Source of the DNA: Eubacteriales Family XIII. Incertae Sedis bacterium | Lineage (GTDB): Bacteria > Bacillota > Clostridia > Peptostreptococcales > Anaerovoracaceae | DNA: 49,383 nt | Assembly: GCA_031266025.1 (NCBI GenBank) | Contig: JAISBV010000145.1 | Coordinates: 1-49,383, forward strand | Direction of reading: 5' to 3' | Part shown: piece by piece, positions 32,337-43,328 of the stretch | Layout of the letters: every line of letters begins with the position of its first letter | Position numbering within the stretch: the first letter of the stretch is position 1 | The notes under the pieces: generated by a model | What the model saw: only the letters and a program-made list of their open reading frames with translations | Databases searched by the model: none | Told to the model about the DNA's origin: nothing | Position numbers and translations under genes: made by a program

Positions 32337-35300
32337 AGCATATCGTCAAACAAGGGCCGAATAATTTCGGCAATAATTATCCTGTCGCTTCTGTTCGCGC
32401 TTCCGATCAAAACGATGCCGGCCGCGGCGGCGACAAAGGAGATAAACACAACATATTACAGGCTTGACACGGGCGTTACCTTCCTCTGGAAAAACAGCGC
32501 GGGGGTCTGGCAGAAAGGTTGGGAGCCCGGCGGCGCGCAAGTCTACAGCGTGGCGTTCAGCATACCGAAGAACGCGAAAAACGTCAGGGTGGACAGGTAC
32601 AACAAAAGCAATTTTGTCTTCGGATCAGGCGGACAATATGCCGACGGCGAAGGCGATGGGCGCAAGGTCTATAATTGGAATCCGACAGCCTACGCATATA
32701 ATCAAAACAGTTATGACGATGCATACAATGACCACAGCGCAAGCCCGCTGTCCGTTTCGGGCGCGGACAGCTACAACCCCGCGAACGGCAGGCTGACCGT
32801 GACCTATACGGCGACATTTTCAAAGAGCAGGGGAATAGACGTCAAAGAAGCGCTTACGAATGAAAAAAAGGACTATATTTACGGACTGCTCGGCTCGCCG
32901 TCTCAAGAGCTTATCGACGCTATGAACCTGCTCGATCCGCACAGCCAAAGCTTCAGCCAAAACGTCGAGGGCTATCTGTGGTTTCTGCCTATTGTCATAC
33001 GCTACGATCTGACGGAGCAGACAGAGATTCCCGACGACGCGTTTGACGCCGCGCTCTCGCTTCCCGTGACCGCTATGGTCGGTGAAAGCTACACGGCCGC
33101 CGACGTTTCTGTCTTGGGCGGCGATGTATCCGTCAAAAACGCGGAGCTCAACAAGCATTACGGCGACGGTAAATGGGAACCGGTCGCGACGTGGCCCGGC
33201 AGAGGCGCCGGGCAAAACAGCGGCGGCAAGAAGAACGAAACCGCAAATTCGGACGGTGAGATCACATACCGGCTAATCGTAACGGCCTCTGACGGCAGAA
33301 GCGATACGGACACAAAAAAGATAAAGATATTGGCTGAAGGCGAAGAAGCGCCGAAGCCGGAGGAAAGCGAAAAGTCCGACGTCGGCATGACGGCGATACT
33401 CAATCTGCCTTCCTCCGTCTACGAAGGACATTCCGCGCGCGCCTCGGACATCAGTTCCTACGCTGTCGACGGCAAGGATTATTCTGCGGCGCGCATGTAT
33501 TCCGAAGGCAGGGCAAGGAATGAATTCAGGACGAGCTCCGAAGCCGGCGCATCGCAAACGGCGATAACGGCCACCGAAAGGGATATATCTTGGCCGAGAA
33601 TCGGCGAATACGACGTCACGCTCCGAATCAGCGCGAACGGCGATTCCGACACGGATACAAAACCGATAGAGGTGCTTTATACCCCCGCCGTCACAGGCAA
33701 TCTCAGCGGCGCGCAGAAGCAAAACAGAAAACAGACGCTCTCCGCTAATATAGCGACGAATCCGCAGTATCCCATCAGAACAGCGTGGATGGAGATCACG
33801 GAAAAGGCGAGCGGCGAAAGCGTAAAGCTTTATATGGACGGTAGTCTCCGGAACAGCGACAATATAAAGACACGCGCTATAAAAGACACGGATTCGGACG
33901 AGTTTTTCACGAACATTGAGCTTTCGTTTCTGACAAAATACGGCGAAACGAGAGAATTCAGCTACACTATATTCGCGGAAGACTCGCGCGGTCGTACGGA
34001 TACGATCACGAAGGACTTCACTGTTACTCCCGACCTGCCTCCCGTGCCCGAGATATTCCTTCCGACCGAGTTCCTGCGTGAAAAGGGCGGCAACGTCGCG
34101 AAGATAGAAGTGACCGACAAATCGAAGACGGACGGCGGCGACCAACTTGAGCGCACATGGTATGTATCGTATCCGGGCCCCGGCGGAACCGCCGGTTTCA
34201 CAGACGCGGCCGACGTCGCGGGCTATGAAGACATGTCGTTCGGCAGCGGGCAGAGCATAATTTTCGAGAAAACGGGCGTCGGCCCCGCGAGCGTCAAACT
34301 GCACGTCAAAGATGTGTGGACAGACGAAACGCTGCCCGAATACATAAGCGACGGCGAGTATCTGTCGGCGGAGTCGGAGATTTCAAGCACAGTCGTGCAA
34401 AACATAGCGCCCGTCGTTACTCTTTCGGCAAAACCGACGAAATCGGCGGATCTGCTGCTGATCGCCGCGTCGGACGCGGAGTACGACGCGCTTGTCTCAA
34501 GGAAGAACGAGATAGACCGCGCGCTTACAGAAAAGGGCGTCGACGCGACGCTGAACGTAAAAAAATTAGTCGGGCCTGCCGGTTACGGTTTTTATCCGCT
34601 TATGAACGCCGTGTACCCGCTCGGAGCGCATACGGTCTTGTCCGGTAAATATTTCTCACTTGACGACGACTTCCTGTACACCGTAAACGGCACATGGGAT
34701 GCGGCGAAAAGCAGACTTTCGGCGCCGTACTGTCTCACGGCGTACGACGCGCGCACAGGCGCGGCAGAATGGACGTACACGCTGAATGAAAGCGCCGACG
34801 GCTTATTCAAGACCGGCGAATTTGAAAACTCGTTTGTCGGCTACGGGCATGACGCAGACGGCAAATACTTATTCCTGCGCTTCAAAAGCAAAACGCTCAT
34901 ATTCGACAAGCGGACGGGCGCGTATCTGACAAAAACAGATCAGGTCTTCGGCGAGTACAATTACACGACGGCAAACGCGATATACACGCTGAGGAACGAC
35001 GGCGTTTACAAACTCAAACTCTCGGGCGGCACGGCGATAAGGGTATTTTCGGGCGGCGCTGCGGGAGAGTCGCGGCTCGTAGGCGGCAAGGCGAGGTTTT
35101 TCACGCAGACGGCGCCGAACGCGTACATCGCCGACTTCGATCCCGTTACAGAAAAAACGACGCTCATCAAACTCCCGGGCATAACAGCGAATGCGGCCAA
35201 TTTGGCCGCCGGCATCGATTCGGCGGGGAATATCCTTGTAAACTCCGCGACCGGCGCCAATTTCTTCGACAAGGCCGGGCGTTCCGTCAAGACGTTGCCG

Positions 35301-38300
35301 GGTGGCGTGTATCCGATCAGAAACGGCGCGGGCGAGATCACTTACGCCGCTTGCGGAAGTTGGCGTAACGGAAGCAGCGACAGCTACACCATGGCGTTGT
35401 ACGATCTTTATTCCGACAGGGTGTTCAGCCACACGCAGTCGGCCGGCGAACTCTCGTATATGCCGATAATCGCGGGCTTCGACGAAGGGCAGAATACAGT
35501 TTCCGTGCAGAGAGGACTTTTTGCAAACGACCTCGGTTCCGGCTACGGACTTTCCGAAGGAGCTTTCGGCAATTCGGCGCGGGCGGGCTCTTATGTAATA
35601 AACACCTCGACGGGCGACGTGAGATTCACATCCCGATCCGATTACCTCGCTTACGGCGACGGAAGGGCGGAGTACGCAAAGACGAGCGATGCGCTCTATG
35701 CGGTCGGTTGGGATTACAGCGGCTACGGCAATCCGCCGCCCGCGGACGACGCGAAGGTCAGAACGGCCGAGATTCCGAGGACGGAGGATCAGGTGCTTGC
35801 GCAGACGATCATGAGCCTTGCAACGGTCGACGCGAAGGATATCAGGGCAGCGATACTTCTTGACGATTCGGGAAACGTGTTCGGCGCGGACGGCGCAGGA
35901 GTCGGCTCGGCGCTCGGAAACGCAAGACTTATCAAGCTGTCGGGTTCCGGCTCCGCTTTGCTTGCGAACACTGTAGCCGAGCGCATAACGGCGCAGGGGA
36001 CCACAGAGCAAAAAACGGCCGTCTTAAAGAAATCCGCAGATGCCGAGACGGGACGCATAAGCAGAAGCTTTACGCTCGATCCTCAAAAAATTTACTATTA
36101 TGAGTATGAAACTTACGGCGGGAACGCGAAAGACGCTCAACCTTTGTCGGTCGCATTCGAATACGCGAAAACGGCGGCCGACGACAGAATTTTGCCCGGG
36201 AGACTCTATGTGCAAAAAACGTATTTTGAAGACTTTAACGGAGGCCCGCTGACAGGATTCTTCAGCGGATTTTCGAGCGACCGCGTATCGGACGGGGTAT
36301 ACAAAGCGTCTTACGGAACCGGCGCGGAAGCATTCACGTTCACTGTACCTGCGGGGATGCGAGGCATACTGTCGTTCGATTACGGCGCGGCGCAAAACAA
36401 ATCCGGGCATTTCGTTGTAGACAGCGATATATGGGACGTCGTCTCCGTCAACGGTCATTACACGCACAAATATCCGCTTGAGCCCGGCGCGCATACGCTT
36501 GAAAGCAGGCTCTATCACGCGCCTACAAACGATTCGAAAACATTCCGAAATATGCACATGAAGCTCGACAATCTGAAATTGGAACTCGTCAGCGCGTCCG
36601 AGCCCAATACAGAAGCGTGGGGAGGCAAGGCGGAAGACGCGGGAAACGGCCGGATGAAATATTCGGGCAGCTTCAACACGCCGAATTCCGTATTTTCCTA
36701 CGCGGCGCAACCACTTGAAGTTCGGGAAGGCCCTTACCAAAACAATCCTTATGTAACGGCCAACATCACTGACGGATATATGGGCGCGTCTACGCTTACG
36801 GTTAACATACCTTACGGCAGATACGCTCTCGATTCCGCCGTCGGTCTGTCCGCGTACGCCCGGCCGGGAGAAGGGTACTACAGTACGGCGGGGGCGTCGA
36901 TCTCATTCACGGTCGGTTACAGCGGCGCGGATCCGACGCGCGTGATCTACGGCATGCTGCCGATAGCAAACGGTTCCACAGGGCCCGTAAACGTAATGGG
37001 CTCGTGGGCCCACGCCAACGGCAACGGCAGACATATGTCCTATACAAACGTAAATCTCTACCTCGCCGACGAAATGAACGAATCTATAGCGCGCGGCGAT
37101 TTCACGCTCGACAGGGCGGCGGGCAGGGTATACTTTGTCAATGAAACTGTTTCCGGAGCAAAACTCACATTTTCTTCGGCGGCGGAAACCTTGAAGATAA
37201 AGAATTTCAACCTGTATTATCTCGAAAACGGCATAAAGACATACTTGACACGAGACAGTCTTGAATCAGCTTCCGAAGCGGCCGCTTGGACGAGCGAGAA
37301 CGCGGAGCTCGTCGTAGTGGATGAAAGGCCTGTGGGCGAAGAGAAGGAAAACGGCGCGCTGATATATAAGAAGGGGCAACTTGTGGCGTACAATATCGGT
37401 TACACGGATTATGAAAACGATCCGAGCAAGGCTGAGTTTTGGCGCTACACGCACACGCCATTCAACGACGGAGAGCATCCCGACGCGGCCGTTATCATGG
37501 ACAGAAACGGTGAAATCGTGACGGTTTCGAACAATGTACTGTCCGAAAGCATAGACCGTTTCTATACAGACGGAAAATACGTCGTCGAACATTGGCAGAC
37601 GGACAACACGGACAGGATGAACACGGGCGACGACGACGTAAATTATGAAGATTTTAACAGGTATTCGAACACGGAAACATTGACGTTTTATATAGAAGGC
37701 GGCGGCGAAGCGCCGTGGGTCACGGGGATAAGGACGAATCCCGACCCTGTGACGGAGGGCGGCGGCTACAGACTTGAAATCGGCGTTGACGATATTGAAA
37801 AGGACGATCTCACCGTACTTGTTGAGGTCTACTTCGAGGGTAAGGAAGTTTACAGATACAGAGAAGAAGGCGTAAAGGCAAACGGTCTCGGCGTTTACCC
37901 GTCGATTGTCACGGGACTCGCGCCCGGCGCCGCGCAGGGCGATTATACGGTCGTCGCGACGATTTGGGATGAGGACGGAACAGGACTCGGCAGCCACGTC
38001 TTCAGCGTGGAGTTTTTGGGCAGGATAACAGGCGCGGTTCGGCATACCGAGCAATGGGAAAAAAACCGAAGGATATATAACACCAAGCTGTTCGGCGACG
38101 CGTACGACGTACTTTCCGTCTTCGGCGAGTACAAGACCGAATCTCCGCCGAGAAAGCGCGGAACAAATGTATTCTGGTCGGGTGAACGTTTCATGCTTGA
38201 AGCTGCGGTCGGCGGCGAACCCGAGAGCGTCGCATGCCAAATCGAGTCTTATCCGGCATATGCCGCAAGCTTGACCGGAACGGGCAGAAAGAACGCGGAC

Positions 38301-38486
38301 GGCGACGAGATATACGAAGGACATATTTGGAGCGGCGACACAGTAAACAAATGGGGCCGAAGCGCGCCTGTCTCGCTCAAATTTGTCTTCACGGCTGTAT
38401 ATGCCGGCGACGTCACGAAAATATATGAAGAGACCGTGATTGCGGACACATACGAAGATTATCGGCAATTGCACAGAAATTTTTGA
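32334..38486 (+). CDS. Giant secreted protein (about 2050 residues) with Ig-like and propeller-like regions
   Basis: Seen: signal peptide MSISSNKGRIISAIIILSLL ending near AAAA. Residues about 30-230 form a unique domain. Then come Ig/PKD-like repeats whose last strands read SDTDTKKIKIL, SDTDTKPIEVL and TDTITKDFTV. About residues 750-1200 show a repeated pattern like a PQQ-type beta-propeller (LTAYDARTGAAEWTYT, TLIFDKRTGAYLTKTDQ). The C-terminal third has more beta-sandwich stretches. No SLH, LPXTG, dockerin or membrane segment is seen, so it is released or held by partners such as the SLH protein before it. I do not recognise a named family with confidence. Fairly even codon use suggests an intact gene. 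Confidence 0.8.
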   Translation: MSISSNKGRIISAIIILSLLFALPIKTMPAAAATKEINTTYYRLDTGVTFLWKNSAGVWQKGWEPGGAQVYSVAFSIPKNAKNVRVDRYNKSNFVFGSGGQYADGEGDGRKVYNWNPTAYAYNQNSYDDAYNDHSASPLSVSGADSYNPANGRLTVTYTATFSKSRGIDVKEALTNEKKDYIYGLLGSPSQELIDAMNLLDPHSQSFSQNVEGYLWFLPIVIRYDLTEQTEIPDDAFDAALSLPVTAMVGESYTAADVSVLGGDVSVKNAELNKHYGDGKWEPVATWPGRGAGQNSGGKKNETANSDGEITYRLIVTASDGRSDTDTKKIKILAEGEEAPKPEESEKSDVGMTAILNLPSSVYEGHSARASDISSYAVDGKDYSAARMYSEGRARNEFRTSSEAGASQTAITATERDISWPRIGEYDVTLRISANGDSDTDTKPIEVLYTPAVTGNLSGAQKQNRKQTLSANIATNPQYPIRTAWMEITEKASGESVKLYMDGSLRNSDNIKTRAIKDTDSDEFFTNIELSFLTKYGETREFSYTIFAEDSRGRTDTITKDFTVTPDLPPVPEIFLPTEFLREKGGNVAKIEVTDKSKTDGGDQLERTWYVSYPGPGGTAGFTDAADVAGYEDMSFGSGQSIIFEKTGVGPASVKLHVKDVWTDETLPEYISDGEYLSAESEISSTVVQNIAPVVTLSAKPTKSADLLLIAASDAEYDALVSRKNEIDRALTEKGVDATLNVKKLVGPAGYGFYPLMNAVYPLGAHTVLSGKYFSLDDDFLYTVNGTWDAAKSRLSAPYCLTAYDARTGAAEWTYTLNESADGLFKTGEFENSFVGYGHDADGKYLFLRFKSKTLIFDKRTGAYLTKTDQVFGEYNYTTANAIYTLRNDGVYKLKLSGGTAIRVFSGGAAGESRLVGGKARFFTQTAPNAYIADFDPVTEKTTLIKLPGITANAANLAAGIDSAGNILVNSATGANFFDKAGRSVKTLPGGVYPIRNGAGEITYAACGSWRNGSSDSYTMALYDLYSDRVFSHTQSAGELSYMPIIAGFDEGQNTVSVQRGLFANDLGSGYGLSEGAFGNSARAGSYVINTSTGDVRFTSRSDYLAYGDGRAEYAKTSDALYAVGWDYSGYGNPPPADDAKVRTAEIPRTEDQVLAQTIMSLATVDAKDIRAAILLDDSGNVFGADGAGVGSALGNARLIKLSGSGSALLANTVAERITAQGTTEQKTAVLKKSADAETGRISRSFTLDPQKIYYYEYETYGGNAKDAQPLSVAFEYAKTAADDRILPGRLYVQKTYFEDFNGGPLTGFFSGFSSDRVSDGVYKASYGTGAEAFTFTVPAGMRGILSFDYGAAQNKSGHFVVDSDIWDVVSVNGHYTHKYPLEPGAHTLESRLYHAPTNDSKTFRNMHMKLDNLKLELVSASEPNTEAWGGKAEDAGNGRMKYSGSFNTPNSVFSYAAQPLEVREGPYQNNPYVTANITDGYMGASTLTVNIPYGRYALDSAVGLSAYARPGEGYYSTAGASISFTVGYSGADPTRVIYGMLPIANGSTGPVNVMGSWAHANGNGRHMSYTNVNLYLADEMNESIARGDFTLDRAAGRVYFVNETVSGAKLTFSSAAETLKIKNFNLYYLENGIKTYLTRDSLESASEAAAWTSENAELVVVDERPVGEEKENGALIYKKGQLVAYNIGYTDYENDPSKAEFWRYTHTPFNDGEHPDAAVIMDRNGEIVTVSNNVLSESIDRFYTDGKYVVEHWQTDNTDRMNTGDDDVNYEDFNRYSNTETLTFYIEGGGEAPWVTGIRTNPDPVTEGGGYRLEIGVDDIEKDDLTVLVEVYFEGKEVYRYREEGVKANGLGVYPSIVTGLAPGAAQGDYTVVATIWDEDGTGLGSHVFSVEFLGRITGAVRHTEQWEKNRRIYNTKLFGDAYDVLSVFGEYKTESPPRKRGTNVFWSGERFMLEAAVGGEPESVACQIESYPAYAASLTGTGRKNADGDEIYEGHIWSGDTVNKWGRSAPVSLKFVFTAVYAGDVTKIYEETVIADTYEDYRQLHRNF

Positions 38487-38505
38487 TCGGCGGCGAAAAA
38501 GAGCG

Positions 38506-38534
38506 TTGCGCAGATACGTTTAAGCTTGTATACT
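38506..38534 (+). promoter_or_regulatory. Probable promoter of the SGNH/DUF4358/DHHW genes
   Basis: TTGCGC, a 17-bp spacer and TATACT (38529-38534), 78 bp before the start codon. The -35 box is weak. Confidence 0.45.
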
Positions 38535-38611
38535 GTATCTTAGATAACGCCGCCGACGGCCGGTCGGGAACGGCGCACCGATAGTAGTATACGCATGTGA
38601 GGCGGCAATAT

Positions 38612-39640
38612 ATGTACCCCGGGCTCGATTACGAATACAACAAGAAAGAGCGGTCAAAATTGAGCAGATTCATCCCATTCTTTGCTTTCGTCCTGATAGT
38701 TATCGGCTTGTCGCTGACGCTGTGCGCCGACATGGTGGATGAGCCCGCCAAGCGTTCGCTCATCGCCAAAATATCAGCGCCGGCGGCCGAGGAAATCGGC
38801 GAGCCGTCCGTTCCCGATGAAATGAGCGATGCGGACGCGACCGATACTCCGCCCGCAGTCGCGACCGATCTTTCGTCCGCGACCGCGCGGACAGACGGCG
38901 CGGAGCAAGAGTATGACGATGAATCCGCCGAGGAAGACGCCCTCGGCGCGCAGCCGCCCGGCCCGGGCGATATATCCGCCACTGTAGCGGCATCGGCTTC
39001 ATCTGCGGAAAAGGTATCGGAAGAAGATAATTCATATGTCGAGTTGCCGGCGTCTGTCGACGTTACCGAAACCGACGATTATTTTTCAGACGCTTTGTTC
39101 ATAGGAGATTCAAGAACCCAAGGTCTTTTGCTTTATTCCAATCTTGGCAACGCCAGCTATTACGCGGCAAGAGGATTGACGGTGGAGCAGGTCTTTAAGA
39201 AGGCGGTCGTTGATTCCGGCGGGGGAAAGCTTACGGTCAGCGACGCGCTTTCGCGGCGCGCGTTCGGCAAGGTGTATCTGATGTTCGGCCTGAACGAGCT
39301 CGGTTGGAACAGCGCCGACAAATTCATAGAGCAGTACGGTCTTGTACTTGACAGAGTCAGGGAAACCCAACCTGACGCGATCATCTATGTGCAGGGTATA
39401 ATGCCTGTCAGCGCGTGGAAATCAGCTAAAGATCCCGTACACAACAATCCCAACATCGCGCGTTTCAACGAGATGATACAGGGCTTGACCTCAGAAAAAA
39501 ACGCCATATATCTGAACGTGAGCGACGGGGTGGCCGATGAAAGCGGGGTATTGCCGGATGAGGCTTCGTCGGACGGGATACACTTGAACAAGAAATACTG
39601 TATCAAATGGGAAGAATATCTGAGAGCGCATGAAATGTAA
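38612..39640 (+). CDS. Membrane-anchored SGNH/GDSL-type hydrolase
   Basis: 342 residues from the ATG at 38612, which follows GAGGCGG. Seen: an N-terminal membrane segment (FIPFFAFVLIVIGLSLTLCA), an acidic Ser/Ala/Glu-rich linker to about residue 160, then an SGNH domain with FIGDSRTQG (block I Ser), GLNELGW (block III in place of GxND) and DGIHLN (Asp and His of the triad). Extracytoplasmic. Known: such proteins with DUF4358 and DHHW partners occur in Gram-positive surface-polymer loci and are linked to acyl transfer. Inferred: O-acyl esterase or transferase acting on an envelope glycan. Confidence 0.85.
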   Translation: MYPGLDYEYNKKERSKLSRFIPFFAFVLIVIGLSLTLCADMVDEPAKRSLIAKISAPAAEEIGEPSVPDEMSDADATDTPPAVATDLSSATARTDGAEQEYDDESAEEDALGAQPPGPGDISATVAASASSAEKVSEEDNSYVELPASVDVTETDDYFSDALFIGDSRTQGLLLYSNLGNASYYAARGLTVEQVFKKAVVDSGGGKLTVSDALSRRAFGKVYLMFGLNELGWNSADKFIEQYGLVLDRVRETQPDAIIYVQGIMPVSAWKSAKDPVHNNPNIARFNEMIQGLTSEKNAIYLNVSDGVADESGVLPDEASSDGIHLNKKYCIKWEEYLRAHEM

Positions 39641-39662
39641 GGAGTCGGAGGCAATCAAAATC

Positions 39663-40151
39663 ATGAACAAATCCAACATCTCGGCCGCTATTGTTTTGCT
39701 TGTTCTTTTTTTCGCGCTTGCGGCTTGCGGCGGCGCGGAAGAGCGGAACTCGGAAGAGCTTGATATGCTCGCTTTGGCGGAGGCGTTGGTCGACGGTATA
39801 GCGTTTGACGACCAGATGGAGGTTGCTTCCGACGAGGCCTTTCGCGCGCTCTACGCCGTGGATTCGGCGGACGACTCGGTGGCGGATTTCGTGCTGTTCA
39901 CAAGTACGGGCGCGACGGCCGAGGAGGTGTCGGTCATAGAAGCGCGGGACGGGCAAAGCGCGTCCGGTGTTTTAGAATTCGCGTTGGGCCGCGTCGCGTC
40001 GCAAAAATCCGAATTCGAAAACTACGCGCCCGAGGAAATGGCAAAATTGAATGATCCCGTGCTTGTGCGCTCGGGCAAATATATCATATTGTGCCTGTCG
40101 AACGATAACGCGACGGCAAAGGATATCATCGAGGATTTCATGGGATCATGA
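39663..40151 (+). CDS. DUF4358 lipoprotein
   Basis: 162 residues from ATG 39663, 11 nt after GGAGG. Seen: lipoprotein signal with lipobox LAAC (near residue 22), then one domain with KSEFENYAPEEMAKLND and YIILCLSNDN, as in DUF4358. Function unknown. Its stop overlaps the DHHW gene by 4 bp, and it begins 22 bp after the SGNH gene, so all three are one operon. Confidence 0.8.
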   Translation: MNKSNISAAIVLLVLFFALAACGGAEERNSEELDMLALAEALVDGIAFDDQMEVASDEAFRALYAVDSADDSVADFVLFTSTGATAEEVSVIEARDGQSASGVLEFALGRVASQKSEFENYAPEEMAKLNDPVLVRSGKYIILCLSNDNATAKDIIEDFMGS

Positions 40152-41299
40152 GAGACGCGACGGCAGCTGCGGTATTTGCCGCCGTGTTGTTTGCGGGCGT
40201 GCTCGGACTTCTGCTCGCTCCGCAAAAATTCGTATCCGTTGTTGAAAACAGGGAGCTTGCGGCGGCGCCCTCGCTTTCGGTCGAATCCGTTGTTTCCGGG
40301 CGATTCGCGGCCGAATCGGAAATTTATCTGCTTGACCGTTTCCCGCTCCGTGACATGTGGGCGGGTCTCGGAAGCGCGGCGGCCGCCGCGTCCGGACAAA
40401 GGGACAACGGGCGCGTGGATTTCGGCGACGACGGTTGGCTTTTTTCAATGGACGCCATAGACCTGCGGCAGCTTGACGTCAACCTCGGCTATATACGCGA
40501 GTTCATAGCGGACGCGTCGCGCGAATATCCCGGCGTCGTGTTTTCCGTGCTGCCGGCGCCGGCATCGTGGACTGTTGCCGGCGATATGCTGCCGCCGCTC
40601 GCTCCCGTTGACGACGAGACCGGCGCGATGTTCGCGATACAGGAGACTCTCGGCGGCGATGCGCTCGTATGCGATCCGACGGAGGCCCTTTCTGAGGCCT
40701 TTGGCTCCGGTGTTCCGGTATACTACCGCACGGATCATCATTGGACTTCGCGGGGCGCGTATACAGCGTATCGCGTTTGGGCGAAGTCGCGCGGTCTGAC
40801 GCCGCTCGATGAGAGCGATTTCAATGTGAGTACAGTATCGGAAACCTTTTTCGGAACGAACGCGTCCAAAGCCGGGTTGCCGTGGACGGCGCCCGATATC
40901 ATAGAGGTCTTCGCGCGAAAGGACGCGCCGCCGCTCACAATGACGACCGAATCCGAAAAAGCCGGCGAAGCGGTTCGCGTTTCGCACAGCCTTTATGATG
41001 TAAAATTTCTTGCGGAACGGGATCAGTACGCGTATTTCTTGGGCGGTAACAATCCCGTCGTCACTGTCGATACGGGCGCGCCGGGCGGCGGAACATTGCT
41101 GCTCGTCAAGGACTCGTTCGCGCATTGTTTCGCGCCATTTTTGACGGCGCATTTTTCACGTATCATTTTGGTGGATCCGCGTTATCACAGGAACGGTTTC
41201 ACACGCTTTTTCGAAGAAAACGACGTTACGGACGTGTTGTTTTTGTACAGCGCGACGCAGATAGCAAGCGACCGAAACCTGTTCTATTTGCAGCTGTGA
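40148..41299 (+). CDS. DHHW family protein (AlgX/DltD-like fold)
   Basis: 383 residues. Seen: N-terminal signal anchor ([19 protein letters not shown]), then an SGNH-like fold with [17 protein letters not shown] (the DHHW motif) and [15 protein letters not shown] (Ser of the catalytic set). Known: related AlgX/AlgJ-type proteins move acetyl groups to exported polysaccharides. The usual partner, an MBOAT acyltransferase, is not in this window. Inferred: O-acetylation of a cell-surface glycan together with the SGNH protein. Confidence 0.85.
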   Translation: MRDATAAAVFAAVLFAGVLGLLLAPQKFVSVVENRELAAAPSLSVESVVSGRFAAESEIYLLDRFPLRDMWAGLGSAAAAASGQRDNGRVDFGDDGWLFSMDAIDLRQLDVNLGYIREFIADASREYPGVVFSVLPAPASWTVAGDMLPPLAPVDDETGAMFAIQETLGGDALVCDPTEALSEAFGSGVPVYYRTDHHWTSRGAYTAYRVWAKSRGLTPLDESDFNVSTVSETFFGTNASKAGLPWTAPDIIEVFARKDAPPLTMTTESEKAGEAVRVSHSLYDVKFLAERDQYAYFLGGNNPVVTVDTGAPGGGTLLLVKDSFAHCFAPFLTAHFSRIILVDPRYHRNGFTRFFEENDVTDVLFLYSATQIASDRNLFYLQL

Positions 41300-41342
41300 C
41301 TCACGGAAATTTCGGCGAAAGGGGGGAACTGTTACGGAAGAT

Positions 41343-43328
41343 TTGCTGAATCCCTATTTTTACGCCTATAACCCTGAACTGTTGGCGTTCGAAAACGCTT
41401 GGGTCAGCTTTATGAAAGGGGGCGCGGTCAAGAACGCCGTCATAAAGGCGCCCGTGGCCGATTCTTGGAACCGGTGCAGAGCTTGCGGGCTTGACCCCAT
41501 GCTGAACGAAATCCTGCCTATGCTGACCGCCGAACAAGTGGAAGCGCGTCTGAAAGAGAATGCCGAAATACTGGAAATAGTTACGCCGTATATGGACTCG
41601 CTGTACGAAATTGTGAAAGATTCAGGATTTATCATTCACTATGCGGATGCGGGCGGATTCATCCTGAAGAGCGTAGGCGACGACGACACCCTGAAGATTG
41701 CGGAAAAAACCATGTCGCTGCCCGGCGCTAACCGTTTGGAGGAAACGGCCGGCACGAACAGCATCGCCTCCGCAATCATAACGAAGGCGCCCATACAGAT
41801 CGCCGGGGCCGAGCATTACGCGCACATGCTGCATCGTTGGACGTGTTCCGCCGCGCCGGTTTTGGACAGCGCGGACAATGTGATCTGCGTCATAAGCGTA
41901 GCCGGCCGTTATGAGCTGATACACAGGCATACGCTCGGCATGGTTTCATCCGTTGCGCGAGCAATAGAAAACGAGATGCGCATTCGGGATATCAACGCGC
42001 GTCTCGTTGAGAACAACAGCCAACTCCAAGCGACTGTAGAAATGGTGCTTGAAGGCGTGGTCTATATCAATGACGGCAAAATCATTCAAATAAACAGGCG
42101 CATGTGCGGCCTTATGGGCGAGGAGCTCGAAAACATCATCGGCAGGGACGCGGCGGACACGATAGTCACTACGCCCGACCTCAGCTATTTTCTGGGCAAC
42201 GCGACACAGGCATATGAAAACGAAGAGGTAATCATAAGCGGCGGCGGCCAGAAATACAGCTGTTTCCTTGATGTAAGACCCGTTAGAGGCGAATCGGGAA
42301 ACGAAATAGGCAAGGTCGTCATATTCAAAAGCATAAACGAGATAAAGGTGTTGGCCGGCAGGATAAAGAATCAAGCCAAGTATGAGTTTTCGGATATAAT
42401 AGGCGCGTCAAAGGCCATACGCGAGAGCAAGGCTTTGGCGTTGAAAGCTGCGGAACACAATATCCGCGTAGTGCTCGAAGGTGAAAGCGGTACGGGAAAG
42501 GAGATGTTCGCGCAGGCCATACACAACAGGAGCGCGCGCAAGGATTATCCGTTCGTTGCGGTCGATTGCGGCGCCGTTCCCATTGAGTTGCTCGAAAGCG
42601 AGCTTTTCGGCTATGAAGGGGGAGCGTTCACGGGCGCGAAAAAGGAAGGGAAGCCCGGCGTTTTTGAATTGGCCAACGGCGGAACGATATTCTTCGACGA
42701 GATAGGCAATATGTCGGGCGAGATGCAGCAAAAACTTTTGCGCGTCCTTCAGGAGAGCGTCGTGACCCGTATAGGGGGAACGAAGCAAATTCCCGTAGAC
42801 GTTCGCGTCATAGCCGCCACGAACGTAAAACTTGAGAATCTTATAGCGGAAGGCCTGTTCCGTCACGATCTGTATTACAGGCTGAACGTCGCGCATATAA
42901 ATACCCCGGCCCTGTGCGAAAGGAGCGAGGACATTCCTTTGCTCATAGAGGCGTTCCTGTCCAAAATGTCGCTGACAAAGCGAAAGCGCGTCGATAAGCG
43001 CGCTATGTCCGCGCTTGTGTCCTACGATTGGCCCGGCAACATCAGACAGTTGCAAAACGCTATCGAATACGCCGCGATTATGTGCAGAAACGACACGATA
43101 TTCGCCGAGGATTTGCCGCTTGAATTGCAGAAGGGTCGCGCCCTGCGGCTTATAGGGGGCGCCGGAAACGAAAAACAGCCGAGTTTGGATGAAGCTATGG
43201 GCGAGTACGTTCGTCATGTGGTCGGCTCGAACAACGACAATATAAGCCGAGCGGCCAAGGCGCTCAACGTTTCGCGATCCACAGTCTACAAGTTCATGCG
43301 TAAAGGACGCGGTGAAAATGGCGAATGA
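41343..43328 (+). CDS. Sigma-54-dependent transcriptional activator (AcoR-like: GAF, PAS, AAA+, Fis HTH)
   Basis: 661 residues. Seen: an AcoR-type N-terminus ([15 protein letters not shown]), a GAF-like region to about 220, a PAS region near 230-340, AAA+ domain with GESGTGKE (Walker A), GAFTGA (sigma-54 contact loop) and TIFFDEIG (Walker B), and a Fis-type helix-turn-helix at the end ([20 protein letters not shown]). Start is TTG with a purine-rich site (AAAGGGGGG) about 16 nt upstream; no better start was found. It overlaps the amidohydrolase gene. Inferred: senses a small metabolite and opens the sigma-54 promoter at 44958-44974. Confidence 0.9.
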   Translation: MLNPYFYAYNPELLAFENAWVSFMKGGAVKNAVIKAPVADSWNRCRACGLDPMLNEILPMLTAEQVEARLKENAEILEIVTPYMDSLYEIVKDSGFIIHYADAGGFILKSVGDDDTLKIAEKTMSLPGANRLEETAGTNSIASAIITKAPIQIAGAEHYAHMLHRWTCSAAPVLDSADNVICVISVAGRYELIHRHTLGMVSSVARAIENEMRIRDINARLVENNSQLQATVEMVLEGVVYINDGKIIQINRRMCGLMGEELENIIGRDAADTIVTTPDLSYFLGNATQAYENEEVIISGGGQKYSCFLDVRPVRGESGNEIGKVVIFKSINEIKVLAGRIKNQAKYEFSDIIGASKAIRESKALALKAAEHNIRVVLEGESGTGKEMFAQAIHNRSARKDYPFVAVDCGAVPIELLESELFGYEGGAFTGAKKEGKPGVFELANGGTIFFDEIGNMSGEMQQKLLRVLQESVVTRIGGTKQIPVDVRVIAATNVKLENLIAEGLFRHDLYYRLNVAHINTPALCERSEDIPLLIEAFLSKMSLTKRKRVDKRAMSALVSYDWPGNIRQLQNAIEYAAIMCRNDTIFAEDLPLELQKGRALRLIGGAGNEKQPSLDEAMGEYVRHVVGSNNDNISRAAKALNVSRSTVYKFMRKGRGENGE

